Origin: Elymus sibiricus | Lineage: Eukaryota > Streptophyta > Magnoliopsida > Poales > Poaceae | Reading direction: 5' to 3' | NCBI GenBank assembly: GCA_039707655.1 | Contig: CM077664.1 | Location: 201,556,195 to 201,620,194, forward strand | Length of the DNA: 64,000 nt | Shown here: positions 21,346 to 32,559 of the stretch, in pieces | How positions within the stretch are numbered: position 1 is the stretch's first letter | Layout of the letters: each line of letters starts with the position of its first letter | Made by a program: the position numbers and the translations under genes | The notes under the pieces: generated by a model | The model's database searches: none | Seen by the model: only the letters and a program-made list of their open reading frames with translations | Told to the model about the DNA's origin: nothing

Positions 21346-22521
21346 ATGGATCCTTATCCACTTGCTAATCTTTTTAAACAATCCAATTATGATGAACCAA
21401 TTGCTAGTGAGTTGAGTGCACTTGATTATCTTTATGAAGTTTTGCTTGAAAATCATGAATCTGAAAATTGTGATGAAGTGTTAAAAGAAGAAATTTATAA
21501 AGTGATTCATGATAGCTCCTTTAATGAAAAGCATGATTGCAATGATGTTATTATGAATTCTATTAATGTCAGTTATGCTAATGATATGCAAAGCTACAAG
21601 CTTGGGGATGATAATTTTGTTATGTCCACTACTTATTGCAATGATCATGATTGGGGTGATAATGGTTCTTATGATCTTGAAAATTTATTTAAGCCTCATG
21701 ATGAATATGTTATTGATAATAATGTTTGCAATAATATTGAAAGTGGGTTTGGAAGAGTGTCAACTTTAGGTAAAAAGAATCCCACATATTTGGAGAGTGT
21801 TCAATCTTATGAATTTTTTGATAAAAATGGGTTTGGAGAGGTCAAAACTTTAAATAGTGATGTGCCCACTACTTTGGATTACAAGGACTTTAATTATGAT
21901 AATTGCTCTTTGATTGAATGTATTTCCTTGTTGCAATCCATGATAAATTCACCCAATGCTTATGAACAAAATAAAGCTTTTACTAAACTTATTGTAGAAG
22001 CTATGATAAAAGCTCATGAAGAAAAACTTGAATTGGAAGTTTCTATACCTAGGAAATTGCATGATGAATGGGAACCTACTATTAAAGTGAAAATTAAAGA
22101 TTATGAATGTAATGCTTTGTGTGATCTAGGTGCTAGCGTCTCTACTATACCAAAATCTTTATGTGACGTGCTAGGTCTCACCGATATGGATCCATGTTCC
22201 CTTAATTTGCATTTAGCGGATTCAACTATTAAAAAACCATTGGGTAGGATAAATGATGTGCTTATACTTGCTAATTGAAATTATGTACCCGTGGATTTCA
22301 TTGTGCTTGATATTGAATGCAATCCGTCTTGTCCTATAATACTTGGTAGGCCTTTCCTACGAACCATAGGTGCTATTATTGATATGAAAGAAGGGAATAT
22401 AAGATTCCAATTTCCATTAAAGAAAGGGATGGAACACTTCCCTAGGAATAGAATTAAACCACCTTATGAATCCATTATGAGGGCCACCTATGGAATTAAT
22501 TTTAAGGATGATAATACTTGA
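21346..22521 (+). pseudogene. Athila-type gag-like plus aspartic protease frame, one stop
   Basis: The frame from ATG 21346 runs 310 codons to a TGA at 22276-22278, then stays open in the same frame to 22521. The first part is an acidic, Asn/Asp-rich protein beginning MDPYPLANLF, with repeats of CND and YDLENLF. The second part is a retroviral-type aspartic protease: CDLGASVSTIP holds the catalytic Asp, and IILGRPFLRTIGAIIDM lies just after the stop, both in the Athila style. Nothing downstream encodes polymerase. The acidic part is shared with the frames at 25712 and 51447, but the protease is only here. Confidence 0.8.
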
Positions 22522-22964
22522 AACTATGCATTATGTCTAGCTAGGGGCATAAAACAATAGCGTTTGTTGGGAGGCAACCCAATATTTATCTTTATTGCAT
22601 TTTTTCATTTTATTGAGTCACACAATTTTAGCTACTGTTATGATTGTGTTTTTATCTTTTAATTAGTGTTTGTGCCAAGTAATTCCTTTAGGATGATTTG
22701 GATGATAGTATAATTGATGCTGTTTGAAAACAGAAAGTTTTGCGCCCAGTTCTGGAATTTACATTCTGTACTAGAATGTCAGAAAAATCTAAAAAATTTA
22801 CACAGTATTGGGATACAAATTGTTTACGTTGTCCTAATGTTTCACAATTTTTGGAGTTACAGAAGTATGGATAATATTATGTCATTATGCACTGTTCTGT
22901 TTTAGACAGATTCTGTTTTTATTGCATAGTGTGCTTGTTTTAATGAAACTATGGATTATATCAA

Positions 22965-22984
22965 GGGGGGGGGGGGGGGGGGGG
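22965..22984. repeat. Poly-G run of 20
   Basis: Twenty consecutive G, in the position where the sister elements have only a short run (TATCGGGGGGTATAAG near 27330 and 52655). Confidence 0.95.
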
Positions 22985-23183
22985 TATAAGTCATGGAAGA
23001 GTTAGAATACAGTAGGTATTATGTAAGAACAATTATGAATGAGTTTATAACAGTACCTAAAGTGGATGATTGATTTATTATACTAACGGATCTCACGAAG
23101 TTTCTGTTGAGTTTTGTGTGCTGAAGTTTTCAAGTTTTGGGTGAGATTACGACGGATAAAGGAATAAGGAGCGGCAAGACCCT

Positions 23184-23270
23184 AAGCTTGGGGATGCCCA
23201 AGGCACCCCAAGGTAATATTCAAGTAAGACCCAAGCGTCTAAGCTTGGGGATGCCTTGGATGGCATCCCC
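23184..23270 (+). repeat. Repeated AAGCTTGGGGATG motif with two hairpins (element X)
   Basis: AAGCTTGGGGATG occurs at 23184 and 23241. The second copy opens a perfect stem with arms GGGGATGCC and GGCATCCCC around a 6-base loop. The first opens a weaker stem (TGCC/GGCA then GGGG/CCCC with one bulge). Matching blocks lie at 27537-27620 and 52861-52950. Confidence 0.8.
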
Positions 23271-23915
23271 TCTTTCGTCTACAATCTATCGGTAACTTAC
23301 TTGGAGCTACATGTTTATTCATCACATGATATGAGTTTTACTTGGAGCGTCTTGTGCCATAGTTTTCTTTTCTTTGTTTGCTTTTTAGTTTGCCACAATC
23401 ATTGTTTGCTGGACACACCTATTTGAGAGGGACACACATTTATCGTGATTTGTTAGAATACTCTATGTGCTCCACTTATATCTTTTGAGCTAGGCAGTTG
23501 CTCTAGTGCTCCACTTATATCTTTTAGAGCACGGCGGTGGTTATATTTTGTAGAAATAATTGCACTCTCATGATTCACTTAAATCTTTTTGAGAGTCTAA
23601 TAAATAGTAATGGCAATTTTCACGTGTTATAAGACTAGTCCAGAAAGGATAGGTATTCAAGGGGGATATAATAAAAACTTTCATGTAGATCACTAAATAT
23701 GAAACGTATGGTTTAATGATATTGATGTCGTAATATGAAAGGATATTGGTTCATGATCATTGGTTAGTAGAAATATCGGTATTAAAGCTTGTTATTAACT
23801 TCTCATCTAAGTGTTGGTCATGGCATGGTGGGGAGGTTTGAGCATTTTTATGTCTGAAATGAAATCCTCGAGTGATGTTATAATCGGGGGATGGTTAACT
23901 CCTACCAACCTCTTC

Positions 23916-25459
23916 CCAACGTATCTATAATTTTTTATTGTTCCATGCAATTATAGTATCAATCTTGGATGTTTTATATGCAATAATATGCTATTTTATA
24001 TCATTTTTTGGGACTAACCTATTAACCTAGTGCCTAGTGCCAGTTGTTGTTTTCTGCTTGTTTGGAAATCAGTACCAAACGAAGTCCAAATGCCACGAAA
24101 CTTTTTGATGATTTTTTTCTGGACAAAAGAGACCCTGGAAGCTTCGCGAGGAAGCCAGAAGCCTCACGAGGAGGCCACAAGGCAACAGGGTGCGGCCCCA
24201 GGGGGCGCGCCCTGATGCCTTGTGGGCCCCTCGTGGCTCCTTTTGACCTAATTCCACTTCTATAAATTCTCAAATATTGGGAAACCAACAGAGAGCCCCA
24301 CGAAATAACTTTTCCGCCGCCGCAAGCTTCTGTTCTTCCGTTATCCCATCTGGAGGCCTTTTTCGGCGATCTGCCGGAGGGGGAATATATCACGGAGGGC
24401 TTCTACATCAACCTTGCTGCCTTTCCGATGATGTGTGAGTAGTTTACCACAGACCTATGGGTCCATAGCTAGTAGCTAGATGGCTTCTTGTCTCTCTTTG
24501 ATCTTCAATAATATGTTCTCCTCGATGTTCTTGGAGTTCTATCCGATGTAATCTTGTTTTGCGGTGTGTTTGTTGGGATCCGATGAATTGTGGGTTTATG
24601 ATCAGATTATTCATGAGAAATATTTGAGTCTTTTCTGAACTTATTTATGCATGATTGTTATAGCTTTGTATTTCTCTCTGATCTATCCGTTTAGTTTGGG
24701 CAACTAGATTGATTTATCTTGCAATGGGAGAGGTGCTTTCTGATGGGTTCAATCTTGCGGTGTTCTATATCCCAGTGACAAAGTAGGGGACAAGACACGT
24801 ATTTGTATTGTTGCCATTAAGGGTAAAACGATGGGGTTTATTCATATTAATTGAGTTTACTTTGTCTACATCATGTCATCTTGCTTAAGGCGTTACTCCG
24901 TTTTTATTAACTTAATACTCTAGATGCATGCTGGATAGCGGTCGATGGGTGGAGTAATAGTAGTAGATGCAGGCAGGAGTCGGTCTACTTGTCTCGGACG
25001 TGATGCCTATATACATGATCATTGCCTTGAATATCGTTATAACTATGCGCTTTTCTATCAATTGCCCAACATTAATTTGTTTACCCACCATATGCTATGT
25101 GTTTGAGAGAGAAGCCTCTAGTGAAAACTATGGCCCCCGGGTCATTTATCTATCATATATAAAATCCAAAAATACTTTGCTGTAATTTTATTTCTTTTAT
25201 TTTACTTTGCAATTTACTTATATATCTATCACTATCAGAATTAATCCTTGCAAGTAACCGCCAAGGGGATTGACAACCCTCTTGTTCGTGTTGGGTGCAA
25301 GTATTTGCTTTTTTGTGTGTAGGTGATGCTAACGAGGTTCTGCTTGGTTATCCTACTAGATTGATAACCTTGGTTCTTAACTAAGGGAAATACTTATCTC
25401 TACTGTACTCTGTCATCCTCTCCTCTTCGAGGAAAACCCAACGCAGCTCACAAGTAGCA
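23916..25459 (+). repeat. LTR B, solo-like, missing its first ~10 bp
   Basis: This Athila-type LTR is about 1544 bp long and begins at CCAACGTATC rather than TGATACGTCT. It ends CAAGTAGCA. Its flanks (CTACCAACCTCTTCCC and GCATGCGAGTAG) are adjacent in the uninterrupted sequence of element Y near 60765-60790, so B is an insertion. No primer site follows it. In the diagnostic region (24120-24310) it matches LTR E almost exactly and not LTR A. Confidence 0.75.
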
Positions 25460-25711
25460 GCATGCGAGTAGTACTATGCTTCGAGGGCTAATAGTCTTTG
25501 CAATAAGTATGGGAGTTCTTTATGACTAATGTGAGTCCATGGATTATACGCACTCTCACCCATCCGCAATTTGCTAGCCTCTCCGATCCATTTGTGCTCG
25601 TGCTGAAACCCCAACTAGTTTAGTTGAGGGAAAATTATTAGATGAGCATGCTCATTTTGTGCGTCACCATTTGTCTCAAAAAGGAGACTCTTATGGAATC
25701 AAATAAATTGT

Positions 25712-26884
25712 TTGCTATGCTATACTTATAATCTATGTGAAATTCATGATTTTACGTGTTGTTCTGAAGACCCTAAAAAACACCTTCCCTTCCAATGTGA
25801 GTTTAAGGATAATGGAATCTTATCTTCTTATGCCAAAGGTGTTTATAATTACTATGATATTGAACAAATTGAAGAATTTGTTTCTTTTAAGGGTGCCTAT
25901 GAAATTGCTTCTTTGATTGAAAATTATGATGCTACTCTTTACAAATCTGAAAATTTTGCCATACTTAAGAATTGCTATGAAAACTATGCTTCTAATGCTT
26001 ATGTTAAAGAATATATTGAGGAAGCCTCCGTTGTCCAACAAGAGACTAAGACTCTGCAGGAACCTATAGATAGTTTTGATGAACTTGATGCTTGCTATGC
26101 TTGTGGCCATGATGCCAACATTTATGATGCTTATGAAGATGAACTTGCTATAGTTCCTTATGTTAAAAATGAAATTATTGCTATTTCACCCACACTTGAT
26201 AGCTCCTTGAATGAAAAGCATGATTGCAATGATGCTATTATAAATTCTATTAATGTTAATCATGCTAAAGATATGCAAAGCTACAAGCTTGGGGATGATA
26301 ATTTTGTTATGTCCACTACTTATTGCAATGATCATGATTGGGGTGATAATGCTTCTTATGATCTTGAAAATTTATTTAAGCCTCATGATGAATATGTCAT
26401 TGATAATAATGTTTGCAATAATATTGAAAGTAGGTTTGGAAGAGTGTCAACTTTAGGTAAAAAGAATCCCACATATTTGGAGAGTGTTCAATCTTATGAA
26501 ATTTTTGATAGAAGTGGGTTTGGAGAGGTCATGACTTTAGTTGATGTTAATCCCACTATCTTGGAAGATTATAAAACTTTTATGCATGTGGATCATGAAG
26601 AGAATATTTTATATGATAGTTATATTGTTGAATTTTATTATGATCCTACATGTAATTATTATGAGAGAGGAAAACATGGTTATAAAAATCTTCCTATCAC
26701 TAAATTACCTCTCTTTGTGTTGGAATTATTAATGTTTCATTCTCTTTATATGCATATGCTAGATATTGCTTGTCTTAATAATTTGTTTTCCTATAAAATG
26801 CCTATGCATAGGAAGTATGTTAGACTTAAATGTGTTTGTCACATGTTTATGATGCTCTCTTTGTGCTTCAATTCTTGTTTTTGA
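25712..26884 (+). pseudogene. Athila-type acidic gag-like protein, 5'-truncated
   Basis: About 390 open codons. The frame has no good start, because just upstream the match continues in another frame (an ATG at about 25693 followed by MESNKLFAML), so a frameshift lies near 25725. The protein is rich in Asn, Asp, Glu and Tyr, with AYVKEYIEEASVVQQ, a Cys/His patch (DACYACGHDANIYDAY) and the block YKLGDDNFVMSTTYCNDHDW shared with the other two elements. The C-terminus is hydrophobic (LPLFVLELLMFHSLYMHML). It is longer in the middle than the frames at 21346 and 51447, which lack about 75 residues between the EVL and HDCND regions. Function unknown. Confidence 0.65.
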
Positions 26885-27911
26885 CGTGAGCATCATTGAA
26901 ATCTCAAAGCCTATCTTAATGGCTATAAAGGAAGCGCTTGTTGGGGGACAACCCAATACCTTTGTTTTCTGTTTTCTGTGTTTACACAATTATAGCTTCT
27001 GTTATGATTGTGATTTTATCTTTTAATTAGTGTTTGTGCCAAGTAATGCCTTTGGGATGATTTGGATGATAGTACAATTGATGTTGTTTGAAAACAGAAA
27101 GTTTTGAGTCCAGTGTTGGATTTTTGGTTCTGTACTGGAGTGTGATAAAATTCTGAATTTTTGGTTCTGTACAGTATTGCTATATTAATTTTTTACGTTG
27201 TCCTAATTTTTCAGAATTTTTGGAGTTACAAAAGTATAGATTTTAAATAGATCTTTACAGACTGTTATGTTTTAGACAGATTCTGTTTTTGTTACATAGT
27301 TGCTTATTTTGATGAATCTATGGATTGTATCGGGGGGTATAAGTCATGGAGAAGTTGGAGTACAGTAGAATTATGCCAATATTAAATATGAATCAATTTA
27401 TAACAGTACCTAAAGTTTAAGATTTGTTTGTTATACTAACGGATCTCACGAGGTTTCTGTTGAGTTTTGTGTGCTGAAGTTTTCAAGTTTTGGGTGAGAC
27501 CACGATGGATGAAGGAATAAGGAGCGGCAAGACCCTAAGCTTGGGGATTCCCAAGGCACCCCAAGGTAATATTCAAGGAAGACCCAAGCGTCTAAGCTTG
27601 GGGATGCCCCGGATGGCATCCCCTCTTTCGTCTACAATCTATCGGTATATCACTTGGAGCTATATTTTTATTCATCACACGATATGTGTTCTACTTAGAG
27701 CGTCATGTGCCATAGTTTTATTTTCTTTGTTTGCTTTTTAGTTTGCCACAATCATCTTTGCTGAACACACCTTTTTGAGAGGGACACACATTATTCTTGA
27801 TTTGTTAGAATACTCTATGTGCTTCACTTATATCTTTTGAGCTAGGCAGTTGCTCTAGTGCTTCACTTATATCTTTTAGAGCACGGCGGTGGTTATATTT
27901 TAAAGAAATAG
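26885..27911 (+). other. Non-coding 3' internal region of element Y (first part)
   Basis: The region contains TTGGGGGACAACCCAAT, a TATCGGGGGGTATAAG segment and the AAGCTTGGGGAT hairpin block at 27537-27620. It stops at the target site of element C-D. Confidence 0.7.
27537..27620 (+). repeat. Repeated AAGCTTGGGGATG motif with hairpins (element Y)
   Basis: The first copy at 27537 has one mismatch. The second, at 27594, opens a perfect stem of GGGGATGCC and GGCATCCCC with loop CCGGAT. Confidence 0.8.
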
Positions 27912-27916
27912 TTGCA

Positions 27917-29115
27917 TGATATGTCTCCAACGTATCTATAATTTTTGATTGTTCCATGCTGTTATATTATCAATCTTGGATGTTTTTATATGCATTTACA
28001 GCAATTATATATCATTTTTTGGGACTAACCTATTAACTTAGTGCCCAGTGACAGTTGTTGTTTTCTGCTTATTTTTGGTTTTACAGAATATCAATACCAA
28101 ACGAAGTGCAAATGCCACGAAAATTTTTGGAGATTTTTTTCTGGACATAACCAACACTAGAAGCTTCGGGAGAAGGCCAGAAGCCCTAGGAGGTGGCCAC
28201 GAGCCACCAGGGCGCGCTTGGGGGGGGGGGCAGGTGCGCCCTGGTGCCTCGTGGGCCCACCTCTAACTCTTTTGACCTAATTCCACCACTATAAATCTCC
28301 AAAAATCGGGAAACCAACAGGGGAGTCCACAAAATACTTTTTCCGCCGCCGCAAGCTTCTGTTCTTGAGAGATCTCATCTGGGGGCCTTTTTCGGTACTC
28401 TGCCGGAGGGGGAATCGATCACGGAGGGGCTCTACATCAACATTGCTGCCCTTCCGATGATGCGTGAGTAGTTTACCACAGACCTTCGGGTCCATAGTTA
28501 GTAGCTAGATGGCTTCTTCTCTCTTTTTGATCTTCAATACAATCTTCTCCTCGATGTTCTTGGAGTTCTATCCGATGTAATCACTTTTTGCGGTGTGTTT
28601 GTTGGGATCCGATGAATTGTGAGTTTATGATCAGATTATCCATGAATATTATTTGAGTCTTCTCTGATCTCTTTTATGCATGATTATTATAGCTTCGTAT
28701 TTCTTCTCCGATCTATTGATTTGGTTTGGCCGACTAGATTGATTTATCTTGCTATGGGAAGAGGTGCTTTGTAATGGGTTCGATCTTGCGGTGCTCAATC
28801 CCAGTGACAGAAAGGGACATGACACGTATGTATCATTGCTATTAAGGGTAAAAAGATGGGTTTATTCATGCGTGAGTTTACTTTGTCTACATCATGTCAT
28901 CTTGCCTAAGGCGTTACTCCGTTCTTTATGGACTTAATACACTAGATGCATGCTGGATAGCGGTCGATGTGTGGAGTAATAGTAGTAGATGCAGTCAGGA
29001 GTCGGTCTACTTGTCTCGGACGTGATGCCTATATACATGATCATTGCCTTGGATATCGTCATGATTATTTGCTTTTCTATCAATTGCCCAACAGTAATTT
29101 GTTACCCACCGTATG
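27917..29115 (+). repeat. LTR C, left part
   Basis: First 1199 bp of the 5' LTR of C-D, starting TGATATGTCTCC. It is interrupted after ACCCACCGTATG by the Tekay array and continues at 50849. Confidence 0.9.
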
Positions 29116-32100
29116 TGTGGCACCCCGGCTCAGAGAACCGGTTTACCAGTGTTTCCAACCCAGAGATCATGTCTTCTGGAAACACACAACAACTTGGAAC
29201 AGAACAGAACTGAACTTTATTGAAATATCTCGAGTACAAGCTCATAATTTACATGATAGCGAGGCTAGAAGCACTGCACGTGCTATGACAATATCTACAT
29301 TATTTATGGAACATAGCAGGGCCTCGATACTACTGGGTAGAACTACGATGTAGCAGAAAATAGCGCGGGAAACTCCATCCACAGGGACACTGCTGTGAAC
29401 ACGGCCTAGTTAGCGTAGCACGAACCTTCGGGACCTCCATCCTCGGCTTTTCCTGCATCTGGCATGATATGCCAGTTGAGTACTTGGAATGTACTCGCAA
29501 GCTCATGGCAACCAAAACAATGCAGCAAACAATAGCATGTCAAATAACAAGTTAAGTGATTAGGTTGCTCACTTACTGGTACCCAGTACCAACTTACTCT
29601 CATCTGGGTTGTCCCACAACCCTCGGAATGCTCACAATCCACCGAGCACTTCAGAACATAAGACAAGTTCTTCCATCAATATTATCATTACGGTTGACCA
29701 TCCTAGAGAGGCCTAAACGGACTGTCCAATACTGTGGACGCGGCTATTCGAATAGGTTTTACACTCTGCAGAGGTTGCGCACTTTACCCACACCATGGAG
29801 CCCCTGGCCTCGTGATCCCATTCGGGTGGACCAGTGGTGCTCCAACGAAACCTGCCTGAGCCTTGACTCCTCTACCGTACCACCGAAAATCATACCCTCC
29901 CAGGGTCATGTCCTGGGTGGCCCCTGTGTCACCCCGTGACACCTGCCACCGTCGTGGCCACCAACTGTCCCAAACGGGGACGCCGGCAAAATAACTCAAC
30001 TGGGCTCATAGGATTATCGTCGTCTACCTGATCAGGGCAGCACACACGCATAACCCTCCCTAGTTTGGTGGTACCGATAAAAGAGCACAAAGCCAGACCA
30101 AGTCAAGGCCGTCCCATACCGGCAAATGTGGCTGCACGGAAAAGTCCGGGTAGGTGGCTCTTGATCAACCAACTAAGTTTAGTGTTGTCAAGAATTTAAC
30201 CAGTATGGATATTTGTCGGGAATAAATTAACATGGCAGTGGCTAGGCATTTAATTAATTCACTATGAATTATCACATATTAAAATAATGCATGAAATTCA
30301 ATTAAATAACCAACACTCTTGAAATGCTTCATGCAATGGATGACATGGCTTGCCTTGCTCTGTTGGGTTGTCCACAAACTCCTGGGCTTCAAATCCAAAA
30401 GTATTTCCCTCTGAAAATATTTTTAAAAAGCAATTGAAAATGTCACATACTACTGTTTTGTGCACCAGAAATTCTGTGAGCATGGGAAAAATACCAAAAT
30501 TTGCCAGAAAATAGAGGATCTCAAGACAAACTCAGAGCAAAAAGAATCAATTGATTTGGACTTATGGTTTAAAAGTTATGGAGGGTCAAAGTTCCTGGTC
30601 AACTCTGGAATTAAACAGAAAATAGAAAAACTGATAGGGGGGCACGTCGAAGGCGTAAACCGCCCGGGCGTCTCCACTTACCGCTTCGGTAAGCCGCTGA
30701 CGAGCGGGCCTCTTCGTCAGATTTAAACGGGGGAGGAGGGAAACAGAGGGAGGCGGGGCTCCGGCGACGCTCGCCGGCGATGCAAACGGCGGCGAAGTCC
30801 GGTGACTGCGGGAACGGATCGAAAGATCTCACCGAGGCAAACACGCACGTACCCGTGGGTTGGCGAACGGTGGCCGGACGACGTCGTCCCCTTCCTCTCC
30901 GGCGGCGGTGGGTTTCGGGCGTCGTCGGAGACGAAGATTCCGGCGAGGTTCCAGTCGGGAAAGAGCTCGAGCGTGGTCAGTGGAGTGCGCTGAGCTCACG
31001 CGTGCAGTCGGTGGAGCTCGGGGAGGGGCGAGTCGGCGGGGAGGCAGAGCTCGGGTGGCGGCGGTGCTCCGGCGAGATGCGAGGCCAGAGGGCCTCTCGG
31101 CCGTGGCTCGGTGCTCGGGGAGGCGATTAGGAGTAGGAGGAGTGGGGTGAGGAGCTCGGGAGAGGCCGGGGAGGAGTATTTATAGCAGAGGGAGGAGCTC
31201 GGGCGAGCTCTCTGGAAACGGCGGAATCGGGACACGTCGCCGGTGCGAGGACGATGCGCTGGCTGGCTGGGAGCGGCGACGGGACGGAGGAGGATAGGAG
31301 GAGTAATGGCGGGCAGTGGCTGGTAGCGGAGGAAGACGACGCGCCGCACAACCACTGTGCCCGCACGGGCGGCACAGTGCGCGTGTGCCGTGGCGGCCGG
31401 CGAGGGCTTCTCCGGCGAGGGGAGGGGTCGGGAGAGGGGTACGTGGACGGCAGCAGCGAAGTCGGCACCTCAGGACATCAAATGGCAGCACGAGGCCTCT
31501 GGAATGACCTCAGCCGTCGCCGGCGAGATGCAGAGCACGCATACTAGCATGCCAGTACCGTGCTCACCACGGGAAGTGATGTCTCGAGGCTGTCCAAGTC
31601 CAGCGCACCATGTCTGGGGTGTTCTCCCTTGGTCATTTAGCTCCTCTGTGCACAAGGTTTGGCTAGATACAGACTGAGTTGAAGTGTAGCTTCAGCTACA
31701 GTTCCTGACAGGAAACTTGAGAGAGATCTAGAGAAGATGTGAGCTGGAGATGGAGCCAGTGGAGATGTCTGGGATGATCTATGTTGGAAGGACTCCAATC
31801 TGGCCAAGTTTGAAAGGATTTCATCAAGAATTGAATATAGTTCATGTACAAGTGCTGTACTAAACCAGAAACAGAGATGAGCTTGTAGCACTCATCTGGT
31901 TGATCTTCTGGAGCTGAATTTTGGTGTGGCAGGGTTATTTGGTGAGGAGAAGATGTCATAAAAATTTCAGCTCAATTGGATACCTCTAGCTGGTACTTCC
32001 TTCACAGAGGTTCCAACTGAACAGAAACTTGGCAGAATATTGGTGATGAAAATTTGTACTGGACCAGATGATATTTTTGGATATTGTGGAAAGATAGGTT

Positions 32101-32559
32101 CCCTAATATCTCAGGGAATTTTCTGGGAATTAACTGAGTAGGGAAAATATGAGCTCCTTCACAAATGACCAGTACTGTCCAGAGAGCAAATGGAGTTTTC
32201 TGGACTAAACTTTGTACTGGACCATGAAATGTTTTTGAAGATTGTGGGAGTAGATGATGACAAGAAAGTGTGGGATTAATTTGGGATTTTTCTGACCACC
32301 AGAACTATAGGTTGCTTTGTAACCCATAGTGATGACAGATTTTCCCAAAGGAGGAAAATGAATATTTGGGAAAGATAAAGAATTAGAAATTGATCCAGAA
32401 GGTGAGTGACAAGATTTTGGCAAGATGGTGAGGGCTTTGGATCACTGAGAGGAATTCATAAGTCCAAAGTCAACTGAAAAGGTTCAAAATCCATCCAAAT
32501 TGCAAATAAAGCCAGAAAGATTTCGAAAAGAAAAAGTTGCCAAAAACCAGGGTGTCACA
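29116..32559 (-). repeat. Tekay LTR1 (outer 3' LTR)
   Basis: 3444 bp. In element orientation it starts TGTGACACCC and ends GGGGTGCCACA. It has a GC-rich promoter and leader zone at about 30640-31470. It shows more private differences than LTR2 or LTR3, many of them CG to TG or CA. Confidence 0.92.
31177..31184 (-). promoter_or_regulatory. TATA box of Tekay LTR1
   Basis: TATAAATA on the minus strand, followed by a C/T- and GC-rich leader. This is the probable U3/R promoter. Confidence 0.65.

Larger units (their letters stand above)
22522..23915 (+). other. Non-coding 3' internal region of element X
   Basis: The region contains TGGGAGGCAACCCAAT, a 20-base G run at 22965-22984, and the AAGCTTGGGGATG hairpin block listed separately. 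The same order is found at 26885-27916 and 52025-53400. No coding frame. Confidence 0.7.
19560..25585 (+). mobile_element. Athila-lineage retrotransposon X, 3' part lost
   Basis: The 5' LTR A (1569 bp) is followed by an Asp-tRNA-type primer site, a gag-like/protease reading frame and a long non-coding 3' region. The interior is interrupted by LTR B. At about 25585 it passes directly into the interior of a second element, so its own last part and 3' LTR are absent. No reverse transcriptase or integrase is present. The protease motifs place it in the Athila lineage; the LTR start suggests the Sabrina/WHAM group, by memory only. Confidence 0.75.

Noticed and set aside
19560..25459. LTR A and LTR B as the two LTRs of one element
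   Set aside because: Diagnostic segments differ strongly between A and B, target duplications do not match (ATGGA versus GCATG), and the sequence on both sides of B is contiguous in a relative.
26690..26884. Hydrophobic C-terminus of the element Y protein as an envelope-like membrane protein
   Set aside because: Only one moderate hydrophobic stretch, no signal peptide or cleavage site, and it is part of the gag-like frame.
30780..31550. Many open frames in Tekay LTR1 (and the same places in LTR2 and LTR3)
   Set aside because: This is the GC-rich promoter and leader part of the LTR. The frames are not conserved relative to one another beyond DNA identity and show no domain.
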